Source: Rhynchosporium graminicola
Taxonomy: Eukaryota; Ascomycota; Leotiomycetes; Helotiales; Ploettnerulaceae
DNA length: 64,000 nucleotides
Reading direction: 5' to 3'
NCBI GenBank assembly: GCA_900074885.1
Contig: FJUW01000001.1
Location: 124,001-188,000, forward strand
Part shown: one piece after another, positions 22,044 through 33,060 of the stretch
Layout: every line of letters starts with the position of its first letter
Numbering within the stretch: position 1 is the first letter of the stretch
The notes under the pieces: generated by a model
Seen by the model: the letters and a program-made list of their open reading frames with translations, nothing else
Told to the model about the DNA's origin: nothing
Database searches by the model: none
Position numbers and translations under genes: made by a program

Positions 22044-23721
22044 ATGAGCGCAGTAAGTCTCTTTTCTTTCTCTGGGGGTTTGAAGGAATCTTTGATGCTG
22101 ACTTTGAGTAGCCCTCCTTCAACTCGTCCGAGCCCAATGGCGGAGACACACTCCTCGTTGATGTAAATGCCCAATATGCCGGCCTTGAATACCACTACAC
22201 ATATATCATGTTCTGTGGTTTTATTGTCTGGCTGATTATTCCGGGTATTGGTTTGCTATATGGGGGCATGGCTCGTCGCAAGTCTGCTTTGACCTTGCTA
22301 TTCCAAAGCTTAATGGTGGTAGCCGTCACGACTTTTCAATGGTAAGTATTTGAAAAGCCATCTTCCCCCCTCCCCCCAAACAATGTCTCAAGAGATCTCG
22401 AGACATTTCTTATCTTATTGTTTCTCAAGACACCTTATCCACTTTCTGTTCAGCCACTAATCTCAACTGGGTAGGCTATTCATAGGATATACGTTGGCCT
22501 ACTCAAGAACTGCTGGCCCATTCATTGGCGATTTAGCAAATTTCGGTATGAAGAACGTTATGGCTGCTCCATCGCCAGGTTCTGCCGTTCTTCCTGAGAT
22601 CGTCTTTTGCTTGTATCAGCTTTTGTTCTGGTAAGTCCAAAAAAAATGCAGAGGTAGTGAAGTTGTTATAATGCTAACTGAGATGTAGTGCATGTACAGT
22701 TCAAATAGTTATCGGTGGTGCTTTCGAAAGAGGCCGCATCATTCCATCGCTGATCTTTGCATTCTGCTGGGCCACAATCGTATATTGCCCTATCGCATGC
22801 TGGACTTGGAACCCCAATGGCTGGTTATATAAATTGCCTTCTCTCGATTTTGCGGGAGGTGGTCCTGTTCACATTGCCTCGGGCTGGTCTGCCTTAGCTT
22901 ATGCCTTTGTTCTCGGAAAACGAACCCATCATGGTGAGGGCAAAAGCCACAGTCGCCCACACAACACTACGTTAGTGTTCCTCGGAACAGTCCTGATATG
23001 GTTTGGTTGGTTCGGTTTCAATGGCGGAAGCGCTTTAAATGCATCTGTCCGAGCCATGCTCGCAGGTTTCAACACTAATACTGCAGCTTGTTTTGGTGTT
23101 CTGGGATGGACTCTCGTGGAATATTTCAAGAATGGGAAGAAGTTTAGCATCGTTGGTGCCTGCGAAGGAGCTATTGCTGGTTTGGTTGGAATCACTCCTG
23201 CTGCAGGGTATGTTGGTGTATGGTTTGCAGCTCTGATTGGGTTCATTACAGCTGCTGTTTGCGCACTTCTTCAAAACCTCAACACTTGGCTGAATATTGA
23301 CGAGGGACTCGATGTCTTCAAGCTTCATGGCGTTGGCGGTATGATTGGCAGTTTCTTGACCGGTATTTTTGCTTCCGAAACTATCTCCATGCTTGATGGT
23401 GTCACTTCGGCATCAGGTGCAATTGATGGTGTCGGAATTCAGGTTGGACGCCAGTTCGCTGAGATCACCGCAATCGCAGCATACTCATTCACCGCCTCTG
23501 CAATCCTTCTGTATATCCTGAAGTTTATTCCTGGCATGCATTTGCGTGTCTCGGAAGAGGCCGAGCTCAATGGATTGGATCTCGATCAGTTCTTTGAGGA
23601 GCAGGTTGGTGATCGGAGTGTCTTTGAGCAGAATCGTATGCAGTACGAGATCACATCATCAATCACTCCGCCTGTTCAGGAGCTTTCGGAGGCTGTTGAT
23701 GGTGGTGACAAGAAGGCTTGA
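22044..23721 (+). CDS. Ammonium permease (Amt/Mep/Rh family)
   Basis: Four exons 22044-22052, 22112-22341, 22475-22630 and 22689-23721 give 475 aa, typical for Mep proteins. The tiny first exon (ATG AGC GCA) is followed by GTAAGT. All phases agree. Signature stretches include IPGIGLLYGGMARRKSALTL, DFAGGGPVHIASGWSALAYA (the Amt signature), WFGWFGFNGGSALNAS, and the pore-lining His region KLHGVGGMIGSFLTGIFA. Eleven hydrophobic segments fit the fold, with an N-terminus outside and a cytosolic acidic tail (NGLDLDQFFEEQVGDRSVFE). Plasma-membrane NH4+ uptake, possibly sensing, is expected. The upstream GATA cluster predicts induction under nitrogen limitation. Which paralogue (MepA, B or C) cannot be told. 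Confidence 0.95.
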
Positions 23722-23840
23722 ATGGAAGAGGAATTGAAACTAGTATGAAATGGCACCATGTATGTAGAACATGTTGGTTTGAATCACGTCTAAGACAGAA
23801 TCACTCTAGCAAACCATCCACTTACAATTTTGAATGAACC

Positions 23841-24865
23841 TCAGATGGTGGAGGCTGGCTTCCCAATGGTTGCACTTTCCCTTTGAGCAATATCCAGCAC
23901 GAAGCCCTCTACAGCCTTAGGTGTGATTACGTCTCCTGGAAACGGAAATGCTTGCCCGAACATTGGATTAAACACAGCGAGAGCCGAATATGAATCGAGC
24001 AGAATGCCCAAACTAGGTAACATATGTCCCAATTCAACGATGTCCGCAGTCACGAAGTTGAGATACTCCTTGTAAGTCTTAGCGAGAGGTGTAAGGGAGG
24101 TGATGTAAGTAGATCGATCCTCTCAGCTTGAATAGAAGTTGTAGACAAGTGATTTACCAGCCTAGTAGTGGCAACGTTTGTTAGCGTCGACAGTAATACT
24201 GATGTAGGTTTTCAATCAGATGACTTGCCTTCATATGCTTCAGCTCATTCCTCCCCGTGAACTCTATGATCAGAGGTGCCGTCGCGGTTTCTATAAAACC
24301 CTGTAAAGAGTTTAGTCCAGCCTCCCCAGAGAATGTTGCTCCCCATCTTCTATTCTGTAGCACACGATACTGGGAACTGTACATTCTCGCTCTTGGCAAC
24401 TTTAGGCTCAGCTGCGACACCGAATGTGAACTTGTCGCTGTGTCGTTTGGCGAGAAATCTGAATGACGATTCCAGATGCTGATCATTGGCTGAGAGGTAG
24501 GCTATGAATACGTGTACGTCGCTTAATTTGAAAGATGTGATGTTCGACCCATCGAGAACGGACACACTCGGCAAAGTAGCTCTTTTCATATATGATAGTA
24601 GTCTGGGACCATGTCAGCTATCAGTTCCGTATCTTTCAGCGTTAAACTCACGAAGATGCCTTCCGTGGCCCTCGAAATCTTTGTGCTTTCCTCCCTTTCC
24701 TAAACAGCCGGATTGTTGGATATGAGATGATCTCATGCTCGCTGCATAACTGTGCTTTGACTGTACAGTCAATGCTTACAAGTGATTTCTGACATTGAGC
24801 AGTAGCTGAAAGCCATTCTTACTCAAAGGTTTTGCTTGGTTCGCCGTTGAATAAGTTCAGCAAGC
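23841..24865 (-). pseudogene. Protein disulfide isomerase relic lacking the CGHC site
   Basis: On the minus strand: SATAQCQKSLVSIDCT, LCSEHEIISYPTIRLFRKG (rest of an a domain), LPSVSVLDGSNITSFKLSDV and FRFLAKRHSDKFTFGVAAEP (b domain), then GFIETATAPLIIEFTGRNEL (b' start). A 67-bp GC-AG intron (24228-24162, GCAAGT donor, GCTAAC branch) leads to the fragment TPLAKTYKEYLNFVTADIVE, then GQAFPFPGDVITPKAVEGFV. Damage: the segment where the CGHC motif belongs reads LNLFNGEPSKTFE. There is TAA at 24819-24821 and TGA at 24123-24125, and two frame changes within about 50 bp near 24340-24390. The final a' domain and ER-retention tail are absent. PDI normally forms disulfides in the ER; this copy cannot. 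Confidence 0.85.
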
Positions 24866-25011
24866 TGTTTGAGTATGTGGACTACGGAAGTCCTTACGTC
24901 CATGACTTGAAGTGAAGGAGTTAAGTCAGCTACTTCGAAGTCGAGTCTACCGTGTATATTAAGGCCCTGAGCACTGCTCAGATAGACCAAAGACCGCTGT
25001 CTTAATATACC

Positions 25012-25851
25012 TGTACACATTCGCCCTACAAAGCCCATATATTTTCGAAAAACCCTCTCGTGATCTACATTCCCAACTTTTTGACCGTGGAAGCGCGAGA
25101 ACACCTTCAAGATATCACGTATGTCAAAAGTTACCTTCCCTTCAATACTACAGCTGACATGTGAATTGAAAGAGTACTTTTACAAATTCTGCGGTTGCAG
25201 ACGAGTCAGGACAGCAATGTCTTCGTCTGACTCGAACATCACAATCTACGAGTGTTATCCGCGACGCAGTGGGTATAGTTCGGTGTATCGAGACCCGAGC
25301 TCTCGAATTCCAAGGGTTTGATACTCCTCGGTCACATCTCGAACCTCTTCAGCTCGTACAATACGGCAACGGTGAGAACTACCACCTCCATACCGATTTA
25401 TTCGAGGTACCATCTCGAATGACTCCTGAAGTTGGTGGAAATAATCTTTCTCCCTTCTTCGTATATGTTGCAACGAGCAACGTCACTGGAGGAGGGACGA
25501 ACTTTCCGATTTTGAATGCGCCGTATGATGAGAGGTGGTGTGAGTTTGTGGATTGTGATGAGCCGTGGGACAATGGGATAACTTTCCCACCTGTGCCTGG
25601 GAATGCTGTGTTCTGGCAAAATCTTTCATGAAGATGGCAGCGGCGATCCCTCTACCATTCATGCTGGGCTACCGGTGACAAGTGGTTCAAAGCTGGACAT
25701 GAGCATAGAACGTCATGAATCTCTCAGAAACCATACCCCAGGTCATCCAATCGAACATCCATCCAATGCTTATCTCGAACGAGAGATTGCGAGTATCGGG
25801 TGGAAAAAAGCTAACTTTCTTAAAGTGGACAAGACAAGGACCCTTAGCTGA
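25012..25851 (+). pseudogene. Prolyl 4-hydroxylase (2OG-Fe(II) dioxygenase) relic
   Basis: Exon remnants: PYKAHIFSKNPLVIYIPNFL and TVEAREHLQDI to about 25117; a GTATGT..TTGCAG intron to 25200; then IVRCIETRALEFQGFDTPRS, EPLQLVQYGNGENYHLHTDL with the H-x-D iron ligands, and NAVFWQNL. One extra T at about 25626-25630 throws the frame, after which EDGSGDPSTIHAGLPVTSGS (distal His) continues to 25851. The expected W after K-L-x-M-x-I is lost and the tail is unlike the family. No ATG precedes the first exon in frame. The phase across the first intron is off by one. P4Hs hydroxylate proline in the secretory pathway. This copy lies head to head with the PDI relic. Confidence 0.8.
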
Positions 25852-26286
25852 AGAATTTCGGGGAGTCGATGATTACGATATTGAGCAAATTTGAATTGGC
25901 ATCGATACATTTCATACCAAGATGTAAATTTGACATGGTAACTATTGCTGAAGAGATGTGCAGCTCAGACGAGAAGTACGAATGAAAGTCGCCATATAAG
26001 ACGGACTGTAGCTCAGACCTAAATGGGTCGGATTCATTCGATCCGAATACTAATGCGAAGTTGCACTTGGTTCTTGGACTTGAACAAAAGTAGTCGAGGA
26101 ACCATGATCTACTCGCTCGCTAGGGATGTTGATTTTTTATTGAGTTTGATATACAAGATGAAGAACGATCGTTGCCTAAGCGGGAGACAGAGTTGGCAGG
26201 TCTCAAAGATATAAATCAAATTTTGGCTTACATCAAAGACATTTGATAACTCATTCTGTACTGAGACCGGCTGAATGCTACTCAAA
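25852..26286. other. Intergenic, nothing recognised
   Basis: Downstream of the P4H relic and the 3' side of the permease; no feature seen. Confidence 0.4.
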
Positions 26287-28217
26287 TCATGATCCTATGT
26301 TCTCATTTGTGCCTGACATTGCAACTTCCCTATCCTTGGCAATCTGTTGCTCAACAGCCGCACGCGCCTCAGGGCTCTCATCCAAGATGTCGTCGATGGT
26401 CCTCACCGGGCCAGTAAAGAAAGTCTTTCCTCCATATTTCGGGAAGTAATAATACACTACGCAGAATGCAAGTACGAAACCCAATACTGCGACTGCATAG
26501 TTCATCTCCTGTACGTTCGGGCTCGGGTAGATAGGGAAGAGCAGTAGAATGAATATAAAAGTCATCCAAGCGATTGAGTAAATAGCCGATATTATGGAGA
26601 TGATGTCTCCCATGTAGAAGACCCCAGGAGTAAAGTGGCCAAAACAAAGACGCGAGACAAGGGGCATACAATATGCAAAGTAGAGGCCCATGATAGCGAG
26701 ATTGAAGATCGAATTGATAGCGATTGTATTGACGAACATGAGAAGTCCTTCGATTAGTGTACATACGGCAACGAAGCCGACTGCTCGTGCAGGAGTCTTG
26801 TTTGCTGAGAGTTGTCGGAGGAAACCAGAGAAGGGGAGGCCGTGATCTTAGCTTGGTTAGTCCTAAGCCTCGACAGTATCGGAGTAAGACTCACCTCTGG
26901 AAAAAGCAAAAGTCTCTCTGGACGCCGCAACCATCAGAATCGAGCAATTGCAAACGGAGCTGAACCATAGGAAGACCAATAGCGCAATGGCTCCGTTCTT
27001 TCCCAAATTGTTGAACGCAATCTGGGCAAACGGCTGACCGAGAGGAGTTTCCACAATATCAATGATGCCTGTTCCCATACAAAAGGCAATTGTGATTATT
27101 ACCGCCCATCCCGTAATAGTTGCTACCACCAAAGATGAGATCATAGCAAAGGGTACGGCTTTTGCGGCGTTGCTGGCTTCTTCTGCAATAGTTGCGCTGC
27201 TCTCGAATCCAGAGACAACCCATACCGGTGTTAGAAAACTCATCATGAAGGCCCATCCATCGTTAGGCCAGAACCCTGAGAAAATGTCAGTAAGAAATTC
27301 TCTAAACGTGCAGATGTAGGAGTAGAGATGGTGTGACCGCGGCCCCAGGACTAAGATTGTGAATCGTTTCAGGGACGAAAATTACACACCAGTATTCTCG
27401 AAGTCAGTGAATACGAAGTGCGCACTGTTTTTGTATTCGCTAGGTGTCTTGGCTGCGAGAGTGACAATAACCGAAAGGAGAATAGCGAGCTGTACAAAGA
27501 TGTAAAAAATGTTGAGCTTTGAGAGAGTGGCAGAGGATACACAAGTCATGCCAAAAGTAAGCAAGGTCATTGCTGCAAACATTCCATAGTTATGATATTT
27601 GCTGGTGAAACATGTCTCATCACGGCCGATTGCAATGGTAGCTCCTAGAAGCAGTGTCGCAGCATAGATGGTCGAGGCGTATATGGAGATGTATCCAAGC
27701 ACATTCATATATCCAGCCAGCCAACACACAAAGGCCCTCTGGCGCGGAGGAGTGAGTCGTGCGACCCACTATTCTCAATGTCAGTAAAATGAATCGGCTT
27801 GCATCACTCTGCATCGGATTTTTGAGGGGTGCCCACATAATATATCCCGCCCGATGTTGGCATTGCACTTCCCAGCTCTCCCAAGCTAGCAGCAACAGGA
27901 ATGAGAAGCAAACAGCCTGCCAAATAAGTCCATACCATTCCCACAGAGCCGCCTGATCCAAGCGAAAACACAATAGATTCTGCAATGGCAGGTGCGATAC
28001 CCATGGCCCCAAAGCTCTGTCCAAAGACCGTGAGGTACGAAAACTCCCTCTTGAGCTCTGCCCTGTATCCCAGCTTTGCGAGAAGTTGATCGTCTGCAGA
28101 AATCAAAGCCGTACTCCCTTCTTCCATGCCTAATATTGCGTGCGCCTTGTTGACTTTCTCATCATGTGTGATGGAGCCTTCGTTGCTGCCATCTTCGTAG
28201 CCACGCCCTGAGGCCAT
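26287..28217 (-). CDS. APC-family amino acid permease (GABA/choline permease type)
   Basis: Four exons on the minus strand: 28217-27837, 27768-27390, 27275-26895 and 26846-26287, giving 566 aa with agreeing phases. The soluble N-terminus (MASGRGYEDGSNEGSITHDE) is followed by LLAKLGYRAELKREFSYLTV, the hallmark opening of fungal amino acid/GABA permeases. FSLGSGGSVGMVWTYLAGCL and ELGSAMPTSGGIYYW form the substrate-binding first helices. FLTPVWVVSGFESSATIAEE is the conserved helix-6 region, and ANKTPARAVGF lies late in the protein. About twelve transmembrane segments are present. It is a proton-coupled plasma-membrane importer of GABA, choline or amino acids. Four GATA motifs lie upstream on its promoter side. 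Substrate assignment is tentative. Confidence 0.92.
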
Positions 28218-31200
28218 TCTAAACTTCTTCGGAATGCTTAATATGTTCGAATTTGAGTCGGTCAGATTTTGGCGACTTTCCGGACACTAAATTGGCGTGT
28301 GAAGTAATCCTGGAAGTTGTATCCTGATGTCGACCCTGACGCGTGGGGAATCAAAAGATATTGTGCAAAGATATACACCCTACCCACCTGCAGCTGCCAT
28401 TTCAATAGCTTGCTGATCCAGATAACGAAAGACACGCATCCGGATAGGGCAGTAAAACAGCCTTGATATCTTCTCTGCATGACATTCGCGCTTACCGTAC
28501 AATTACCTGAGATCTCCGGGTTGCTTACCATCCAACCATCACCACATACATTCAGCCCGTCGAATGTGGATGTCAATTCGGCACTTTGTCTGTTATCATA
28601 ACAAAAAGCTCGAAGAAGGCCAAGCAAGATAAGCGATTTTCGGGTAATGGAGCTCATCTGGGGGCGACTGGACCAGATAAGAGTGCCTTCAGGGATATTG
28701 ACGAACCAATTATTGTCTACAATAGTCATCGCGTGAACAGCATAACGTAAAAAGTCTGTGCGATGAAGTGTGAAACAAATGCCGGGAAGTCACAATGATA
28801 CATGTTAAAGATCGGAAGAACTCGCACCCTTATTCACGACCATCATAAAAACAGTCTTGAGGATAGATCACCCTACAGATCAGAGGGAAAAACCATGCGA
28901 AGAACAGAGAAGGATATTTGATAGAGAATCAAGCTCTGAATGGAAGTTGGAAGAGACAATATTTCGTAGAAATTGCGCCCTGGGCTCCTCGCACAACATA
29001 AGGAGTGGCCATGCATGCAATCGACGTGGCAGCCTTCTGCATAGGAATTTCTGCAGTACATGCAATTCTCGTGATTCCGTCTTACAGACCCAAAATGCAC
29101 TGCATAAGGTCTGCGAATCGGTCAATTAGCCAGCGAGAGTTCCAGATTTGAGGCAATGGTCAAGCTCTGGGCGCGTCTCAGAGCTGGCATACAGTGAGGT
29201 ACTGTGTTGACATTGGCCTAGCATTCCTTTTCTCTAGTCCTCACTTGGCTAAATCATGAAAGAATGGGTTCCCTTCCATAATGCGACCGTGATGCAGAAT
29301 ATGAGGTTCAGAACATGACAGAGTGTATAAAGCGCGGCGTGGTTGTCACTGATGGTGCGCTTTTAGCCACTTTTAGCGGTGAGAAATTGGCGGCAGGCAG
29401 CGCAAGCTGAACCAATAAGAACCATAAAGGTAAAAACACTTTTGGTGGTCAATAGCAAGAAAGGGACAAGGTACGAGACCTGTGAACTCGAATTGTAAAT
29501 GTGTGAGTAAAGATGGGGAAAGGCTTCTTGAAAAGGAAAGGGGAGGTTCAGACTTTAAAGCACGCTGGAGCAGCGGGTAGGTATTTTCTATGTGTCATTG
29601 ATACGAGGTCAAGACCATAATACGTGTAGCTCAATTCGCAGTTTGATAGAATCTTACCACAGTTCGATAGAAACCCCGTTGGTGATCTTTAAACATCTTT
29701 AAGTATGCGAGTTGTTTATTCCGCGCCAGAGTTATCATGACGGTCGAAATTACTGCTTCCAGGAAATGACTATCGGTCACTTGCGTTACATCGAGGCTGT
29801 CGAATCTTGAATCTTGGGCTTCGCCGGTTGTTCTTCTGTCCGGTCTTTCCAATCTGATCTGTATAAGCTAGCCATTCTTTGTGAGTGGTACCACTTCATT
29901 CGGCTAACTTCAAGTCCTCTCAGTGGCATTACTACAATTGTCTGTTTCTGTTACCGTGCAACAGTAGCATTAATTCTTCAACCTGTTCAGGATACAATTT
30001 TGCGTAGAAACCATCACGGAGAATCCCTTTCTTTCTTGTAGGAATTTGAAAGCCATGAGTATAATCGATCTAGGCTCAGTTCTCAATGTCAACGACCAAA
30101 GATTTTGCTTTCCGTTGAGCCTCAAGATATTTCATAGCATTCAACTGCTTTTGGACCGATTTGGTCAGAAGTAAACCACTTTATCATGTCGAAATATTTC
30201 AAGACCTAGCCTTTACCAAAGAATGGTAGCAAAGTGAACACAAACAACATGGGAGAGAAGAAAGTATCCCGATCGTCGCTTGAGCGCGGGCCCACTTAAC
30301 ATTCTGCAAAATCTGCCTCACAGGCTTCTATAATTTCCTCTTAGAATACTTCCGGATCTATATGCTCGTCTGGCTTCTTAGTCTTGATGGTGATTGCCAA
30401 GGTCTTACATACATTTTGGTCCCTTTACTCCAGCTCGTTCAACTGTGCTTAGAGTCAATACAGGCAGCCAAGAGGTACCAGAGTATTTTTCCCCCGCTCT
30501 GGTTGCCTTCCCAACTCAAGGCAGCAAAATTGCTCGAGTTTCCAAGTGAAATTCTGGAAATATTTTGTGACACGTGAGGTCAGTCTCGTACCGCGAGGCG
30601 ATCAACTTGCTGACCTGAATCACACAGTCAACCACTTTTTCAGAATAGCCAGGCGTCTCCGTTGACTTTGATATTTCCACTGCGAACTTGTGGGAAAACT
30701 CATTCTGAACGTATCCCTTATTTTCTAGCCTTACTATCGTTGGGAAAATCAACAGGAAAGCGAGAATGCCTAGAAGGTGTCTCCTCTTGGTAAGCTATTC
30801 TAGCACAGCTTTAGGGCTACTAAAGACTACGCCTCGCAGCGTCTGCGCATTTATGGGGACTCAAAAGAGATCCAAAAAAGGATCATCAGATGGTACTCGA
30901 TCCTTGGCCTGGCTTCAGCGATGTGAGTGTCTTCTGGTGGTCCATGACTCCATAGACTTCTGTACTAGCCCATCATCGAATAACACAGAAGTCGGAGGAT
31001 CCCGCTCTGGATGAGACTTCTCGAGGTTCTCTATAAATTACCTAGGCTGGACCGTATAAAATTGGACTAAGTCGACTTCCTAAAGTCGAAGGATTCATTG
31101 AGAGGTGTAAGATCGAGCGTTGGTCCAGGAACACGTTCAGCCTCACGAAGTCGCCGTTCAAGAGACGTCACTAGTGGACACGCAATCAGCCACCGCCAGA

Positions 31201-32325
31201 AATAGCTTAATCGAGCATCGGAGGCCATAGGTATCATGTATGTGATGCAACGGTGTTTCTCGTGTAAATTCAAAGTGATTCAAAGAGGATAGTGGGCTTG
31301 ATTGTAACCCACGATCAAATCAGCAACCTCTTTCTTCAGATCGGTGTGTGGTTTTGATAGGATGTACGTCATAATTTCAATGAGGCCTCCAAGCTGGTCC
31401 TTTAGTTAGCTGACGAGATTCAACTTTATCATCCCTACAGAGGTTGTACTGGGTGTGCTCTGCTCGACAACCCTGATCTTTCTCAAAAATGAGACAGACG
31501 GCATGGAAATTAGAGTATTCCAGTCTGTAATCAAAGCTATTTTGACAAACAGGTGCTGAAATTTCGACCTGTAACGTTACCATAGATACAGTGAGCACAG
31601 CCAAGATCTAATGGGAAGCTGAAATAGCAAAGGCTCGGTTGAAAACATCATCATCGTTGACTGACCGAGTAGAGAGAGAGATAGGGGATGTCTCAAAAAG
31701 ATCTTTTCAAAGGGCGTAGGCTGTGCTCGACCGCCAAAGTTCCAGCAGAAGGACTAGAGAAAATCAGTGGCATACCAATGACATGCTGTGCTGACTTTAT
31801 CTGATCAAACACTATTAGTCAAATCCTCATGGTCAGCGATTGGAGAGCGCCTCGGGCGGCTTGGTCCTCTGAACAGCTAGTAAGGCGCCCGTTCTTGAAC
31901 GGATCTATATGACTAGCCAGGGTTCTTTGCAAGTCCGCTAACGCGCTTTACCAAGGAGTACCCATCTTGCCAGAGTATACAGTACAAAAACCCGGGACAT
32001 CGACGAGAGAACATGAAAGCCCTAAATCAGGAAAGGTTTGGCAGCCAATATTCAGATCCTGCGATAAAAATATACCACAAGGCAAACATTCCATTGGCAG
32101 CGTCTGGGTTGTGAAGATTCATTCTTCAGCTTCCCTCTGTGGGATTCTCGAGGCGCAAAGTGCCTCTCACCATTCGTCAGCCCTATCGATTCCTTCAGCT
32201 ACAGGTCCCACCGATTTTTCTATTGAGCCATGTGTAGACCAGCTTGAATTTACTTTGCCATCATCCTCAATCAGTTATCTGATCGTCTATTCTCATGTCA
32301 AAGTCTCCGTCTCAGTGCAGCAGAA
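28218..32325. other. 4.1-kb gene-poor stretch
   Basis: No gene can be supported. The largest frames (28262-28729 minus; 31967-32467 plus, the latter partly overlapping the next gene in another frame) have no recognisable motifs. The first 460 bp hold the permease GATA sites. No clear terminal repeats found. Confidence 0.45.
28420..28680. promoter_or_regulatory. Four GATA-factor motifs upstream of the amino acid permease
   Basis: AGATAA at 28420-28425, TTATCA at 28593-28598, and AGATAA at 28627-28632 and 28675-28680. All are within 470 bp of the permease start. Consistent with AreA-type nitrogen control, as for the ammonium permease; inferred. Confidence 0.45.
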
Positions 32326-33060
32326 ATGTACAGCTCCAACGCCTCAATCCGACCCCGACAAAGGACATTTACCTCTTGCACTGAATGCCGCAGGAGAAAA
32401 CAGAGGGTACGAGGGCTTCCTAGATCTCAAAACTACGATTTCCTGGTTGACCGAAACTCCAGTGTAACCAGGCCAAAGATCGGCCGTGCAACAACTGCGC
32501 GAGACGATATCCGCCCGTGATATGTGAATATGGTGGCTCCAGGTAGGCAATTCTTACTCTGACACTTCAACTTCAACTGACTGCCGTGTAGTTCACCACC
32601 ACCAAGTAGCCGTAACGTCGATGTGCTGGACAGTCCCCTTAAGGCCCAGGACACTACTAGAGGGAACGATGTCTCAAGCACAGCTTATATACAAACAACT
32701 CAGTCCACTCTCGGTGATATTCCCATTGCCTCAACATCAGATTCAAACCATAACACCATTCCCTACAACACTAGCAATACCGATCATCGACAATACCAAG
32801 ACGGAGCTCCAGCTTCGAATACTCCGTACATTGCAACGCCCGTTAGTTACACAGCAGACAGCGGCTTCTACCAAGATCAAACGGATTACAGTGTTTCGGG
32901 ATCACCCCAAGGTAGCCATAGTGGATATTATCCGATCGCCGGTCAGCAGCGTAACGACTGGCTTGCTACCACTGGCAACTCATCAACCTTTTTAGGCGCA
33001 ATTTCGGAGTATTACTACATAGAACCAACCCCAGAAAATCAAGTTTACCAGAGGCGATGA
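32326..33060 (+). CDS. Short Zn(II)2Cys6 DNA-binding protein
   Basis: Exons 32326-32406, 32463-32542 and 32592-33060 give 209 aa. The first intron (56 bp) splits the zinc cluster: SCTECRRRKQR joins CNQAKDRPCNNCARRYPPV, then IC. Spacing C-x2-C-x6-C-x7-C-x2-C-x8-C fits the fungal binuclear cluster that binds CGG half-sites. After the cluster the protein is Ser/Thr/Gln/Tyr-rich (QSTLGDIPIASTSDSNHNTI and so on), probably disordered and activating. The large middle homology domain of typical factors is absent. It may be a naturally short regulator or a truncated gene, but splicing and frame are intact. No obvious target cluster nearby. Confidence 0.8.

Noticed and set aside
24823..25110. 95-codon minus frame between the PDI and P4H relics
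   Set aside because: Overlaps P4H exon 1 on the other strand and the decayed PDI a domain in another frame; no motif.
28262..28729. 155-codon minus frame upstream of the amino acid permease
   Set aside because: Overlaps the permease promoter region with GATA sites; no family resemblance.
31967..32467. 166-codon + frame overlapping the Zn2Cys6 gene
   Set aside because: Runs across the zinc-cluster exon and its intron in a different frame; shadow.
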